From Clostridium chrysemydis (lineage in GTDB: Bacteria > Bacillota > Clostridia > Clostridiales > Clostridiaceae): 64,000 bases of DNA. The notes under the pieces are model-generated. The model did no database searches and was not told the DNA's origin. It saw nothing but the letters and a program-made list of their open reading frames with translations. The position numbers and the translations under genes are program-made. This document shows positions 51,186 through 58,872 of the stretch, in pieces; positions within the stretch are counted from its first letter, which is position 1; every line of letters starts with the position of its first letter. The DNA is taken from the NCBI RefSeq assembly GCF_015234215.1, contig NZ_JADEKP010000001.1, forward strand, positions 620,001 to 684,000. Reading direction: 5' to 3'.

Positions 51186-51416
51186 TAAAAATTCCCTTCG
51201 TTTACTAAATTTTTTATATTAAGATCTGTAATATCATTTTTTATCAACTTATTAAGTATACAGTAAAGGTATGGTGCTTGTAAAGGAAAGTATTATAAAA
51301 GAATAAATTGGAATTTTTGGAAGTTGCTCAAAAGACTATTGACGAAAAAGGATATAATTTGTATTCTTATATCTAGACAAAATGTTAGATACAAAATTGT
51401 AAAGGATAGGTGAGTT

Positions 51417-52070
51417 ATGGTGATAGTAGTTGGTGGGATGATCGGACTTGGCAAAAGTTCAGTAGCTAAGATTTTAGGGGAACATTTTAATTCAGAAGTA
51501 TTTTATGAAAGTGTAGATGACAATCCGATTTTACCTTTATTTTATAGTGAGAGTGAAGAAGAAATAAATAAAAAAAGATATCCTTTTTTATTACAACTAT
51601 ATTTTCTAAATACTAGATTCAAAAGTATAAAGGATGCGTTATATCACGATAATAACGTTTTAGATAGATCTATATATGAAGACTGGTACTTTGCTAAAAA
51701 GAATATGGAACTTGGAAGAATTTCAGAACTTGAAATGTCAATTTACGAAAATCTTCTAAATAATATGATGGAAGAACTTGAAGAACTTCCTAAAAAATCG
51801 CCAGATGTGATGGTATATTTAAAAGGGTCATTTGAAACAGTCTTAAATAGAATTAAATTAAGAGGAAGAGAATTTGAAATAGATGATGATTTAAAAGATT
51901 ATTATGAATTCCTTTGGAAAGACTATGATAATTGGGTAAATAACCATTATAAGGCTTCTGATGTATTAATAATAGATATGGATAAAATGGATGTAGTTAA
52001 TAATAATGAAGATAAAGAAGAATTAATTAGATTAGTAAAAGAAAAAGTTAATGAAGTAAGATCAAGATAA
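51417..52070 (+). CDS. Deoxynucleoside kinase (dGK/dAK type)
   Basis: A 217-residue kinase. The P-loop is GGMIGLGKSS (6-15), the substrate-binding YESVDDNP segment follows at about 31-38, the DRSIYED motif is near 83, and the LID has arginines in RIKLRGREFE. It phosphorylates deoxyadenosine, deoxyguanosine or deoxycytidine for nucleotide salvage. TATAAT at 51353-51358 may be the -10 of its promoter. It is monocistronic with a strong terminator. Confidence 0.9.
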   Translation: MVIVVGGMIGLGKSSVAKILGEHFNSEVFYESVDDNPILPLFYSESEEEINKKRYPFLLQLYFLNTRFKSIKDALYHDNNVLDRSIYEDWYFAKKNMELGRISELEMSIYENLLNNMMEELEELPKKSPDVMVYLKGSFETVLNRIKLRGREFEIDDDLKDYYEFLWKDYDNWVNNHYKASDVLIIDMDKMDVVNNNEDKEELIRLVKEKVNEVRSR

Positions 52071-52089
52071 GGGACAAGCCTTTTAATAA

Positions 52090-52123
52090 AAATACCTCAC
52101 AAAGTTTAGTGAGGTATTTTTTT
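52090..52123 (+). terminator. Terminator of the deoxynucleoside kinase gene
   Basis: AAATACCTCAC and GTGAGGTATTT form an 11-bp stem with T residues after. Confidence 0.92.
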
Positions 52124-52378
52124 ATATATAAGAAAATTACATCTAGGTTTTAATTCTTTATGATTTTTATATGAATATAACTAATAAATATAGAGAACTA
52201 TTTGATTATATATATTTATTAATTCATATAATTTTTAAAGCAAGAGTTAAGTTAATGTATTTAATAGAATTTATTAGGAAAATATATGAAATAATTAGAA
52301 AAATAAAGTAAAATAGAGATAAAGAAAGAAATAATAACTAAATGGTATTAAATAACCTTTAAAAAGTTAAAAAACAAT
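52124..52378. other. AT-rich gap without recognised feature
   Basis: About 255 bases with very few G or C residues. I see no ORF with a ribosome binding site, no stem of note and no repeat. Only the nfeD promoter at its end is recognisable. Confidence 0.6.
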
Positions 52379-52407
52379 TTGTTTTATGATTAAGTTTATC
52401 TTATAAT
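52379..52407 (+). promoter_or_regulatory. Promoter of nfeD-stomatin operon
   Basis: TTGTTT (52379-52384) and TATAAT (52402-52407) with 17-base spacing, 43 bases before the start. Confidence 0.65.
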
Positions 52408-52450
52408 ATGATTATAGTAAGATTTACTAAAAAAATAAGGAGGGATGGTA

Positions 52451-52900
52451 ATGACAGCTACTGTATGGATGGTTATAGCTGCAATTGGAGTAGTTTTAGA
52501 TATTATTACAAGTGCATTTTTGTTTGTATGGTTTTCAGTTGGTGCATTAGGTGCAATAATTGCAAATCTTGTTGGACTGGAATTTACTACACAGATAATT
52601 GTATTTATAGTAATCACAATTATTTCCTTTGCTATAGGTTATCCTGTTTGTAAAAAGAAATTTAAAATAGGAAAGAATACTACAAAGACCATGGAAGAAA
52701 CCTATATTGGTGAAGTTATAGAAGCTACATCTGATATAGAAAAAGGAGAAACTAATGCAAGAATAAAAGTATCAGGAATATACTGGTCTGGCATTAATTT
52801 AGGGGGAGAAATTAAAAAAGGAAGTAAATTTAGAATTATTGGAATAAAAGGAAGTAAATTAGAAATTAGAGGATTAGAGGAGGAAGAAATAATATGGTAG
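52451..52900 (+). CDS. nfeD: NfeD family membrane protein
   Basis: A 149-residue short NfeD (no ClpP-like protease domain) with an N-terminal hydrophobic half (about 3-70, three helices including IAAIGVVLDIITSAFLFVWF) and a C-terminal OB-fold (GEVIEATSDIEKGETNARIKVSGIYWSG). ATG 52445 is rejected because AGGAGG directly abuts it; ATG 52451 is 6-7 bases away. It overlaps the stomatin gene by seven bases, which is the classical NfeD-SPFH operon. Confidence 0.9.
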   Translation: MTATVWMVIAAIGVVLDIITSAFLFVWFSVGALGAIIANLVGLEFTTQIIVFIVITIISFAIGYPVCKKKFKIGKNTTKTMEETYIGEVIEATSDIEKGETNARIKVSGIYWSGINLGGEIKKGSKFRIIGIKGSKLEIRGLEEEEIIW

Positions 52901-53835
52901 GAACAATTGCATTGATTGTAGTGTTGTTATTAATTCTTATAGCAATAGTATCATCAATAAAAATCGTAAACACAGGATATGTATATATAATTGAAAGGTT
53001 TGGGCAATATCATAGAACTTTAGAACCAGGTTGGCATATGACAATTCCTTTTGCAGATTTTGCAAGAAAGAAAATATCAACTAAGCAACAAATAATAGAC
53101 GTGCCACCGCAAACTGTTATAACAAAAGATAACGTTAATATTTCAGTAGATAACGTTATATTCTATAAAGTAATAAATTCAAAAGAAGCTGTTTATAATA
53201 TTGAAGATTATAAAGCAGGTATTGTTTATTCAGCAACTACAAACATAAGAAATCTAATAGGTAATATGACACTTGATGAAGTTTTATCTGGAAGAGATAG
53301 AATTAACCAAGAGCTACTTACAATAATTGATGAAATAACAGATGCATACGGCATAAAGATTTTATCAGTTGAAATTAAAAATATAGTACCTCCAACTGAA
53401 ATTCAAAATGCTATGGAAAAGCAAATGAGAGCAGAGAGAGATAAGAGAGCTATGATTCTTCAAGCAGAAGGTGCAAAACAATCACAAATAGCAAAAGCTG
53501 AAGGTGAAAAACAAGCAAAAATCTTAGAAGCAGAGGCTCAAAAAGAAGCTCAAATCAGAAGAGCTGAAGGTTTAAGAGAATCACAATTACTTGAAGCTGA
53601 AGGTCGTGCCCGTGCTATAGAAGAAATAGCAAAAGCTGAATCTGAGGCTGTAAGAAAAGTAACAGCTGCTATTATTGAATCTGGTACAGATGAAAGAGTT
53701 ATTGCTCTAAAACAAGTTGAAGCATTAAAAGAAATGGCAAATAGCCCAGCTAACAAACTTATCTTACCAAACGAAACACTTTCTTCACTAGGTAGCATTG
53801 CAGCTATTGGTGAAATGTTAAAAGGTGAAAAATAA
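52894..53835 (+). CDS. SPFH/stomatin-like membrane scaffold (paraslipin)
   Basis: A 313-residue SPFH protein: an N-terminal membrane anchor (2-22), the SPFH domain (VNTGYVYIIERFGQYHRTLEPGWH), a coiled coil made of AEGEKQAKILEAEAQKEAQ-type repeats (about 185-255) and a C-terminal oligomerisation helix with NKLILP. It forms lipid microdomain scaffolds with NfeD. The pair has a promoter upstream and a terminator just after. Confidence 0.93.
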   Translation: MVGTIALIVVLLLILIAIVSSIKIVNTGYVYIIERFGQYHRTLEPGWHMTIPFADFARKKISTKQQIIDVPPQTVITKDNVNISVDNVIFYKVINSKEAVYNIEDYKAGIVYSATTNIRNLIGNMTLDEVLSGRDRINQELLTIIDEITDAYGIKILSVEIKNIVPPTEIQNAMEKQMRAERDKRAMILQAEGAKQSQIAKAEGEKQAKILEAEAQKEAQIRRAEGLRESQLLEAEGRARAIEEIAKAESEAVRKVTAAIIESGTDERVIALKQVEALKEMANSPANKLILPNETLSSLGSIAAIGEMLKGEK

Positions 53836-53849
53836 TAAATAATATATTT

Positions 53850-53880
53850 AAGCACTAAGCTGATAAGCTTGGTGCTTTTT
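53850..53880 (+). terminator. Terminator of the nfeD-stomatin operon
   Basis: AAGCACTAAGCT pairs with AGCTTGGTGCTT (one G-U) and T residues follow. Confidence 0.9.
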
Positions 53881-54056
53881 CGTGTAGTAGATTATTCTTT
53901 AAAAGAGGGCGAGTACTTTTTGAAATTGGTAATAAATGAGAATAAGGATCTAATCAATAACAAATAATAAAAAAACAAAAAAACTACACCATTGTTACGA
54001 GATATTATTGGTACAAGGGATTTTCGCTATATAGGTCAAAAAAAATGATATTTTGG

Positions 54057-54128
54057 ACAAGTGAAAATTATCAAGACAAGCTATCAAAAATAAGTAAAAG
54101 TAGACAAGTAAAAGTTTAAAGGACAAGC
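54057..54128 (+). repeat. Four GACAAG repeats next to the transposase gene
   Basis: GACAAG occurs at 54057, 54076, 54104 and 54123, with steps of 19, 28 and 19 bases. Two copies extend to GACAAGCTAT. The rest of the gap between the stomatin terminator and the transposase gene has no ORF or stem of note. Possible transposase-end repeats or chance. Confidence 0.35.
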
Positions 54129-54170
54129 TATAAAAACACACTTATATTAGGCTTGGTTTATAAGTAAAAA

Positions 54171-54986
54171 TTAAAGGACTTTAACGCAAAAAATAGAGCT
54201 TATTAAATTTGATAAAATAGTATGCTTTGTATAAGATTTTTCATAAATATAAACAAACCAATTTAAATAAACTTGCAGATACTTTGTAGCAACACTTCTA
54301 AATTTTTTAAGCCATCTTCTTAAATTCAATATAAAATCAGAGCAATTATTAAGTAAAATTTCGCCTTCGACTTTAGAAATTTTTAATTCCTTCTTTTTAT
54401 GAAGAGCGTAGTTTAATTTTTTTGATACAAGATAAGAAAACCTATCTTTTCCGGGTAAAAAGTAAGTATTAAATACAGGGTTAAATTCATTTAATAAACT
54501 CTCTATAGATTCCTTTGTAGGACTCATAGAATCAAAGGATATCTTAGCTAGGGAATAATTATTTTTATTAATTGTTGTAGCTACAAAGATATTTTTTCTT
54601 CTAGAAATGGTGCATACAGGGGGAGTCTTTTGCCCCTTAAAGTTTTCTAAAAATTTAGTATGTTTCATAGCTGTAACTATATGAGTTCTTCTTGAATCTG
54701 TGTAAGTCCCAATATGTTTTAAGATTTTATGCCTCCATCTAAAAGAAGTTTCTATGCAAATGTTTAATCTATAGGCACAATCTCTTATAGTAGATCCAGA
54801 TAGCATAAGACGAGTATATCTATCCCAAAGATCTACACTCTTTCTACTGTTATGCCAAACAAGCCCTGTTCCTTCGTTAAAGGTTTTAAGACAATCCTTA
54901 CATTGATATCTTTGGACATTCCTGTATTTACCGTATTTAATAAAGTGTTTTGAATCGCAATGGGGACAAGTAGATGTATGTACCAT
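54171..54986 (-). CDS. IS1595-like transposase with zinc ribbon, apparently degenerate
   Basis: A 271-residue protein. The N-terminal zinc ribbon has CPHC (7, 10) and CKDC (29, 32), followed by a helix-turn-helix (LSGSTIRDCAYRLNICIETSFRWRHKIL) as in IS1595/ISXO2-like transposases. In the DDE part the first acidic DE before the FLENFKG segment is replaced by KHT (about 108-110); the last part NLRRWLKKFRSVATKYLQVYLNWF keeps the family shape. No inverted repeats or target duplications are seen. It is probably an inactive or repurposed remnant. AGGTGAA precedes the ATG. Confidence 0.68.
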   Translation of the reverse strand: MVHTSTCPHCDSKHFIKYGKYRNVQRYQCKDCLKTFNEGTGLVWHNSRKSVDLWDRYTRLMLSGSTIRDCAYRLNICIETSFRWRHKILKHIGTYTDSRRTHIVTAMKHTKFLENFKGQKTPPVCTISRRKNIFVATTINKNNYSLAKISFDSMSPTKESIESLLNEFNPVFNTYFLPGKDRFSYLVSKKLNYALHKKKELKISKVEGEILLNNCSDFILNLRRWLKKFRSVATKYLQVYLNWFVYIYEKSYTKHTILSNLISSIFCVKVL

Positions 54987-55239
54987 AAGTTCACCTCGAA
55001 AATTTTAAGTTTTTTGAATTATTATGATTATGGACATAAAAAACTGCATTTATTCAGTGATATTTATTAAGATACCAACAAAGAAGCAAAACAATGTTGT
55101 AGTTAAAGTTAGAAATTTTGAAATTGTTATGAATAGGTAGGGTGGAATAAAAAGGAAATAAATAGACTGGGTTGTTTAGCTTTTTTTAGTTTGAAAGAAC
55201 ATAAATATATAGTTGATTTCTAACATAAATAAAGCTTGA

Positions 55240-55271
55240 CTTTATTACTTTAGCGAGTTAAAGTAATAAAG
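55240..55271 (+). promoter_or_regulatory. 13-bp inverted repeat before the amino acid transporter operon
   Basis: CTTTATTACTTTA (55240-55252) pairs exactly with TAAAGTAATAAAG (55259-55271) around GCGAGT. It spans a possible TTGACT (55236-55241) to TAAAGT (55259-55264) promoter and touches the ribosome binding site, so it could be an operator or an RNA hairpin. Confidence 0.55.
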
Positions 55272-55282
55272 AGGTGATGTGA

Positions 55283-56092
55283 ATGAAAAAAGTATTAAGA
55301 GATCTAGTTATATGGTTAATTGCATTTATACTTTTAGGAATAATAATTCATTTTTTAAATTTAGATAATAGAGAAAAAAATAAAAATTTATTAATAATAG
55401 GTTATGATGATACTTTTGTTCCTATGGGGTTTAGAGATTCAAAAGGGAATCCAGTAGGTTTTGATATAGATTTAGCTAAAGCGGTATCAAAAGCAATAAA
55501 TAAGCAAATAAAGTTTCAACCTATAGATTGGACTATGAAAGAAACAGAACTTAGAAACGGAAATATAGATTTAATTTGGAATGGATATTCTATAAATAAT
55601 GAAAGAAAAAAAACGGTGGCTTTTTCTAACCCGTATTTAAAGGATAAACAAGTTGTTATTACTAAGAGTAATAGAGAAATAAATTCTTTAAAAGAATTAA
55701 AAAATAAATCAGTTGGGGTACAGGCTGCTTCAAGTGCTATGGATGCTATAAGTAGCGATAAAGATTTATTAAATAGTATAAAGGGCGGGGCTCCGATTTT
55801 ATATGAATCAAATAATGATGCACTTATGGATTTAGATTCTGGAAGGATAGATGCTGTAGTTGCAGATGAAGTGTTAGCAAGGTACTACATGAATAAAAGA
55901 GGAAAAGACAAATACAAAGTTTTAAAAGAAGATTTAGAAGAAGAAACTTATGGAGTCGGTATTAGAAAAGAAGATAAAGAATTATTAGATGAAATAAATT
56001 ACGGCTTAAATCAAGTTATTAAATCAGGAGAGGCTAAAAAAATATCAGAAAAATGGTTTGGAGAAGACCTAATTTATAAGGGGGAGAGTTAA
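55283..56092 (+). CDS. Amino acid ABC transporter substrate-binding protein
   Basis: A 269-residue periplasmic-binding-protein-fold (SBP_bac_3) protein for polar amino acids. The N-terminal hydrophobic segment (VIWLIAFILLGIIIHFL) has no lipobox, so it is membrane anchored. Family marks: LLIIGYDDTFVPMGFRDSKGNPVGFDIDLAKA, DLIWNGYS and VGVQAASSAMDAI. GAGGTGAT precedes the ATG. It heads a three-gene importer operon; permease and ATPase follow. The ligand (glutamine, cystine, arginine etc.) cannot be read. Confidence 0.9.
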   Translation: MKKVLRDLVIWLIAFILLGIIIHFLNLDNREKNKNLLIIGYDDTFVPMGFRDSKGNPVGFDIDLAKAVSKAINKQIKFQPIDWTMKETELRNGNIDLIWNGYSINNERKKTVAFSNPYLKDKQVVITKSNREINSLKELKNKSVGVQAASSAMDAISSDKDLLNSIKGGAPILYESNNDALMDLDSGRIDAVVADEVLARYYMNKRGKDKYKVLKEDLEEETYGVGIRKEDKELLDEINYGLNQVIKSGEAKKISEKWFGEDLIYKGES

Positions 56093-56094
56093 AG

Positions 56095-56736
56095 GTGAAT
56101 ATGATAAAAGAGTTATTACCTCAAATAGGAAGTGGACTAACTGTAACCTTAAGTGTTTTTATATTAACCTTAGTAATATCAATACCTTTAGGAATAATAG
56201 TTGCAATAGGAAGAATAAAAGGAACAAATATAACTAAGAGATTAATAGATTTGTATATTTTAGTTATGAGAGGGACACCTTTACTTTTACAAATAATATT
56301 TATATTTTTTGGACTACCTTTATTAGGCGTTAAGTTTAGTAGATTTACTGCAGCTATTATAGCATTTGTTTTAAACTATGGTGCGTATTTTGCAGAGATT
56401 TTTAGAGGTGGAATTGAATCTATTGATGAAGGACAAAGGGAAGCTAGCAAAGTTCTTGGAATAAGTGATGCACAAATGTATAGAAGAATAATTCTTCCAC
56501 AGAGCATAAAAATAGTATTACCTTCAATAGGAAATGAAGTTATTTCATTAGTTAAAGATACAGCACTTGTGTATGTAGTTGGACTTGAAGATATACTTAG
56601 GGTTGGAAAGATTGCAACAAACACAGATGCATCTTTAGTACCTTTGTTATTAGTTGGAGTTATATATTTAATATTAGTTTTAATTATTAGTTTAGTATTT
56701 AAAAAATTAGAAAAGAGATATAGTTATTATAAATAG
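56095..56736 (+). CDS. Amino acid ABC transporter permease
   Basis: A 213-residue HisM/GlnP-type permease with about five membrane helices and the EAA loop FRGGIESIDEGQREASKVLGISDAQ. The start is GTG at 56095, two bases after the upstream stop, with GGGGGAG inside the upstream gene's end. VVGLEDILR near the C-terminus is typical of the family. Confidence 0.92.
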   Translation: MNMIKELLPQIGSGLTVTLSVFILTLVISIPLGIIVAIGRIKGTNITKRLIDLYILVMRGTPLLLQIIFIFFGLPLLGVKFSRFTAAIIAFVLNYGAYFAEIFRGGIESIDEGQREASKVLGISDAQMYRRIILPQSIKIVLPSIGNEVISLVKDTALVYVVGLEDILRVGKIATNTDASLVPLLLVGVIYLILVLIISLVFKKLEKRYSYYK

Positions 56737-56748
56737 GGGGAGAGTTTT

Positions 56749-57417
56749 ATGTTAAGGGTAGAAAAGTTATCAAAAAGATTTAAGGATAAAGAAGTATTAA
56801 AAGATTTAGATTTAACTATTAATGAAGGTGAAGTTTCAGTAATAGTTGGAAGGTCTGGAGAAGGAAAAACTACACTTTTAAGGTGCATAAATGGTTTAGA
56901 AAAATGTGATAGTGGAGATATTTATATAAATTATAAAGCATTTTGCACAAATGGAAATTATATAGAAGGTAAAGATTTAATTAGTGTAAGAAAAGAACTA
57001 GGAGTAGTGTTTCAAAACTTTAATCTATTTCCTCATATGAGCATTTTAGAAAACATAATAGAAGCGCCAAGTAGAGTTTTAAAGATTAGTAAAGAAAAAG
57101 CTATAAAAGATGGAGAAAATATCTTAAAGAGTCTTTCTTTAGAAGAATTAAAAGATGTGTATCCTTGTAATTTGTCAGGTGGTCAAAAACAAAGGGTGGC
57201 AATAGGAAGAGCTTTGGCTATGAAGCCTAAGGTAATATGTTTTGATGAGCCAACATCAGCCTTAGATCCTAAAACAACTATGGAGGTTAAGGATATTATA
57301 AGAGATTTAGCAAAAGAAGGTATTGCAATTATGATAATAACTCATGATATGGAATTTGCAAAAGAAGTATCTGATAAAATATATAAATTAGAAGACGGGA
57401 AATTAAAAATAATCTAA
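56749..57417 (+). CDS. Amino acid ABC transporter ATPase
   Basis: A 222-residue GlnQ-type ATPase: Walker A GRSGEGKTT (34-42), Q-loop FQNFNLFPHMSILENI, signature LSGGQKQR, Walker B VICFDEPTSALDP and H-loop ITHDMEFAKEVSD. GGGGGAG precedes the ATG. The stop codon lies inside the operon terminator stem. Confidence 0.94.
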   Translation: MLRVEKLSKRFKDKEVLKDLDLTINEGEVSVIVGRSGEGKTTLLRCINGLEKCDSGDIYINYKAFCTNGNYIEGKDLISVRKELGVVFQNFNLFPHMSILENIIEAPSRVLKISKEKAIKDGENILKSLSLEELKDVYPCNLSGGQKQRVAIGRALAMKPKVICFDEPTSALDPKTTMEVKDIIRDLAKEGIAIMIITHDMEFAKEVSDKIYKLEDGKLKII

Positions 57418-57442
57418 GAAGAAATTCTTAGGTTATTTTTTT
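57408..57442 (+). terminator. Terminator of the amino acid transporter operon
   Basis: AATAATCTAAGAA (57408-57420) pairs with TTCTTAGGTTATT (57425-57437) with one G-U, then T residues. Confidence 0.88.
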
Positions 57443-57450
57443 ATAAAATA

Positions 57451-57479
57451 TTGACAAAAAGAACAACTAGTATTATTAT
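57451..57479 (+). promoter_or_regulatory. Promoter of flavodoxin-DUF3793
   Basis: Consensus TTGACA (57451-57456) and TATTAT (57474-57479) with 17-base spacing. Confidence 0.75.
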
Positions 57480-57488
57480 AAATATAAA

Positions 57489-57503
57489 TGATAATCAATT
57501 TCA
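57489..57503. promoter_or_regulatory. Fur box of flavodoxin-DUF3793
   Basis: TGATAATcAATTTCA has a perfect left half and five of seven in the right half. It lies 10 bases after the -10, over the transcription start. Confidence 0.6.
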
Positions 57504-57521
57504 ATAAAGGAGTGAAGAAAA

Positions 57522-57944
57522 ATGAAAATTAATATAATATATTGGACAGGCTCAGGAAATACAGAAGAGATGGCAAGGCTTATAAAGCTTGGTGCAGAGG
57601 AAGTTAAAGCATCAGTAAATTTATTACCTGTTGATAAAGCAACAGAAGAGGATGTAGTAAATTGCGATATTTTATGCTTAGGTTCACCAGCTATGGGAGC
57701 TGAAAATATAGATGAAACTGAAATGGAGCCTTTTTTAGATAAGGTATCAGATAAATTATCAGGAAAAGATGTAATCTTATTTGGTTCTTACGGTTGGGGA
57801 TCTGGGGAATGGATGACGACTTGGGAAGACGATATGATAGATAAGGGAGTAAATCTTTTAGAGAGAGAAGTTATAGCAAATGAATTTCCTGAAGGCGATG
57901 ACGCTGAAAAATTAATAGAACTTGGAAGAAAAATAGGAAGATAA
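57522..57944 (+). CDS. Flavodoxin
   Basis: A 140-residue short-chain flavodoxin. The FMN phosphate loop TGSGNTEEMA is at about 9-18, the aromatic stacking loop region SPAMGAENI at about 55-63 and SYGWGSGEWM near 88-97. It replaces ferredoxin as a low-potential electron carrier when iron is short. Consistent with this, the promoter has a Fur-like box and DUF3793 follows after 20 bases. AAAGGAGTG precedes the ATG. Confidence 0.93.
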   Translation: MKINIIYWTGSGNTEEMARLIKLGAEEVKASVNLLPVDKATEEDVVNCDILCLGSPAMGAENIDETEMEPFLDKVSDKLSGKDVILFGSYGWGSGEWMTTWEDDMIDKGVNLLEREVIANEFPEGDDAEKLIELGRKIGR

Positions 57945-57964
57945 TATTTAAGGAGTTGTAGAAG

Positions 57965-58582
57965 ATGGAAAATAAATATAAAAATTTTTATAAGATACTT
58001 AGTGAAATGGATGAGAGTACACGTTTTAAAAAATTTATGCTATTTATGTTAGCACCAGTTGTAGCAGGGTATAAACCATCTTCTACAATAACTTTAGTAA
58101 AAAAGAGTAGTGATTATTTTGAGTGGAACAAATCTAAAGAAGAACTTTTAGAAGAATTAAATCTTAATTATATAGTTTTAAGGGAATGCAGCGAGGCTAA
58201 AATAATATTAGTGTTTAATGAAGCAAAACTTAGAGAAAGATTAAAAAACAAAGAGAATAAGAACTTTTTAGAAGGTTTAAATTATGATCTAAGTTTAGAT
58301 ATTTTTGAAATACTTTTAAAATTAAAAGAAAGATATAATCTTTATCATTGTCCTCACGAACTTGGAATATTCCTAGGTATTCCAGTTGAGGATGTTAAAG
58401 ATTTTATGGAATGCACTGAAAAGAAATGTTTAGCTTGTGGTTATTGGAAGGTTTATAATAACTATGATGAAGCTATAAAAACATTTAATGATTATAACCT
58501 AGTAAAAGATAGGGTCGTTAGATTAGTGAATAACGATAATGATTTTACAAATATAGTGAATGAAATAAAAGGTGTAGCCTAA
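57965..58582 (+). CDS. DUF3793 family protein
   Basis: A 205-residue protein with the conserved block YHCPHELGIFLGIPVEDV (127-144) and a nearby Cys trio ECTEKKCLACGYWKVY (Cys150, 155, 158). These are features of DUF3793, found next to flavodoxins in Clostridia. The Cys and His could bind iron, haem or a cluster. It is cotranscribed with the Fur-boxed flavodoxin, so a role in iron economy is likely but unproven. AAGGAGTTG lies before the ATG. Confidence 0.82.
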   Translation: MENKYKNFYKILSEMDESTRFKKFMLFMLAPVVAGYKPSSTITLVKKSSDYFEWNKSKEELLEELNLNYIVLRECSEAKIILVFNEAKLRERLKNKENKNFLEGLNYDLSLDIFEILLKLKERYNLYHCPHELGIFLGIPVEDVKDFMECTEKKCLACGYWKVYNNYDEAIKTFNDYNLVKDRVVRLVNNDNDFTNIVNEIKGVA

Positions 58583-58611
58583 AAAAGCTTAGATTTATCT
58601 AGGCTTTTTTT
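58581..58611 (+). terminator. Terminator of flavodoxin-DUF3793
   Basis: AAAAAAGCTTAGA pairs with TCTAGGCTTTTTT (one G-U), with a T-run. Confidence 0.88.
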
Positions 58612-58691
58612 ATGCATTAGACTTTTAATGGAAAGTATAATGCATAAATATTCTAAGTTAATATAAAATTTACAATATAAAAAATAGAAAG

Positions 58692-58785
58692 GACCTAAAT
58701 ATAGAGTATCATAGAGTAAGTGAGAATAAATAATAGGATATCTCGGTTAAATTATATTTAAGAACAAATACTTAAATTTTAGGTC
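58692..58785 (+). other. Leader region before the ClC gene with closing stem
   Basis: GACCTAAA (58692-58699) and TTTAGGTC (58778-58785) are exact complements that enclose about 78 bases with no ORF. No fluoride riboswitch core or other known aptamer is visible. Confidence 0.3.
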
Positions 58786-58872
58786 TATTATAGAATGTAA
58801 CCAATTTTTTATTGAAAAGGATAAGATATATAATATTAAGTGGATATTTTCGATTTTAGGAAGGGGAAAAAC

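Noticed and set aside
58692-58785. Fluoride riboswitch before the ClC gene
   Set aside because: The conserved GGCGAUGG-type start and pseudoknot partner are absent, and the channel has a GREGP gate motif that is not of the fluoride clade.
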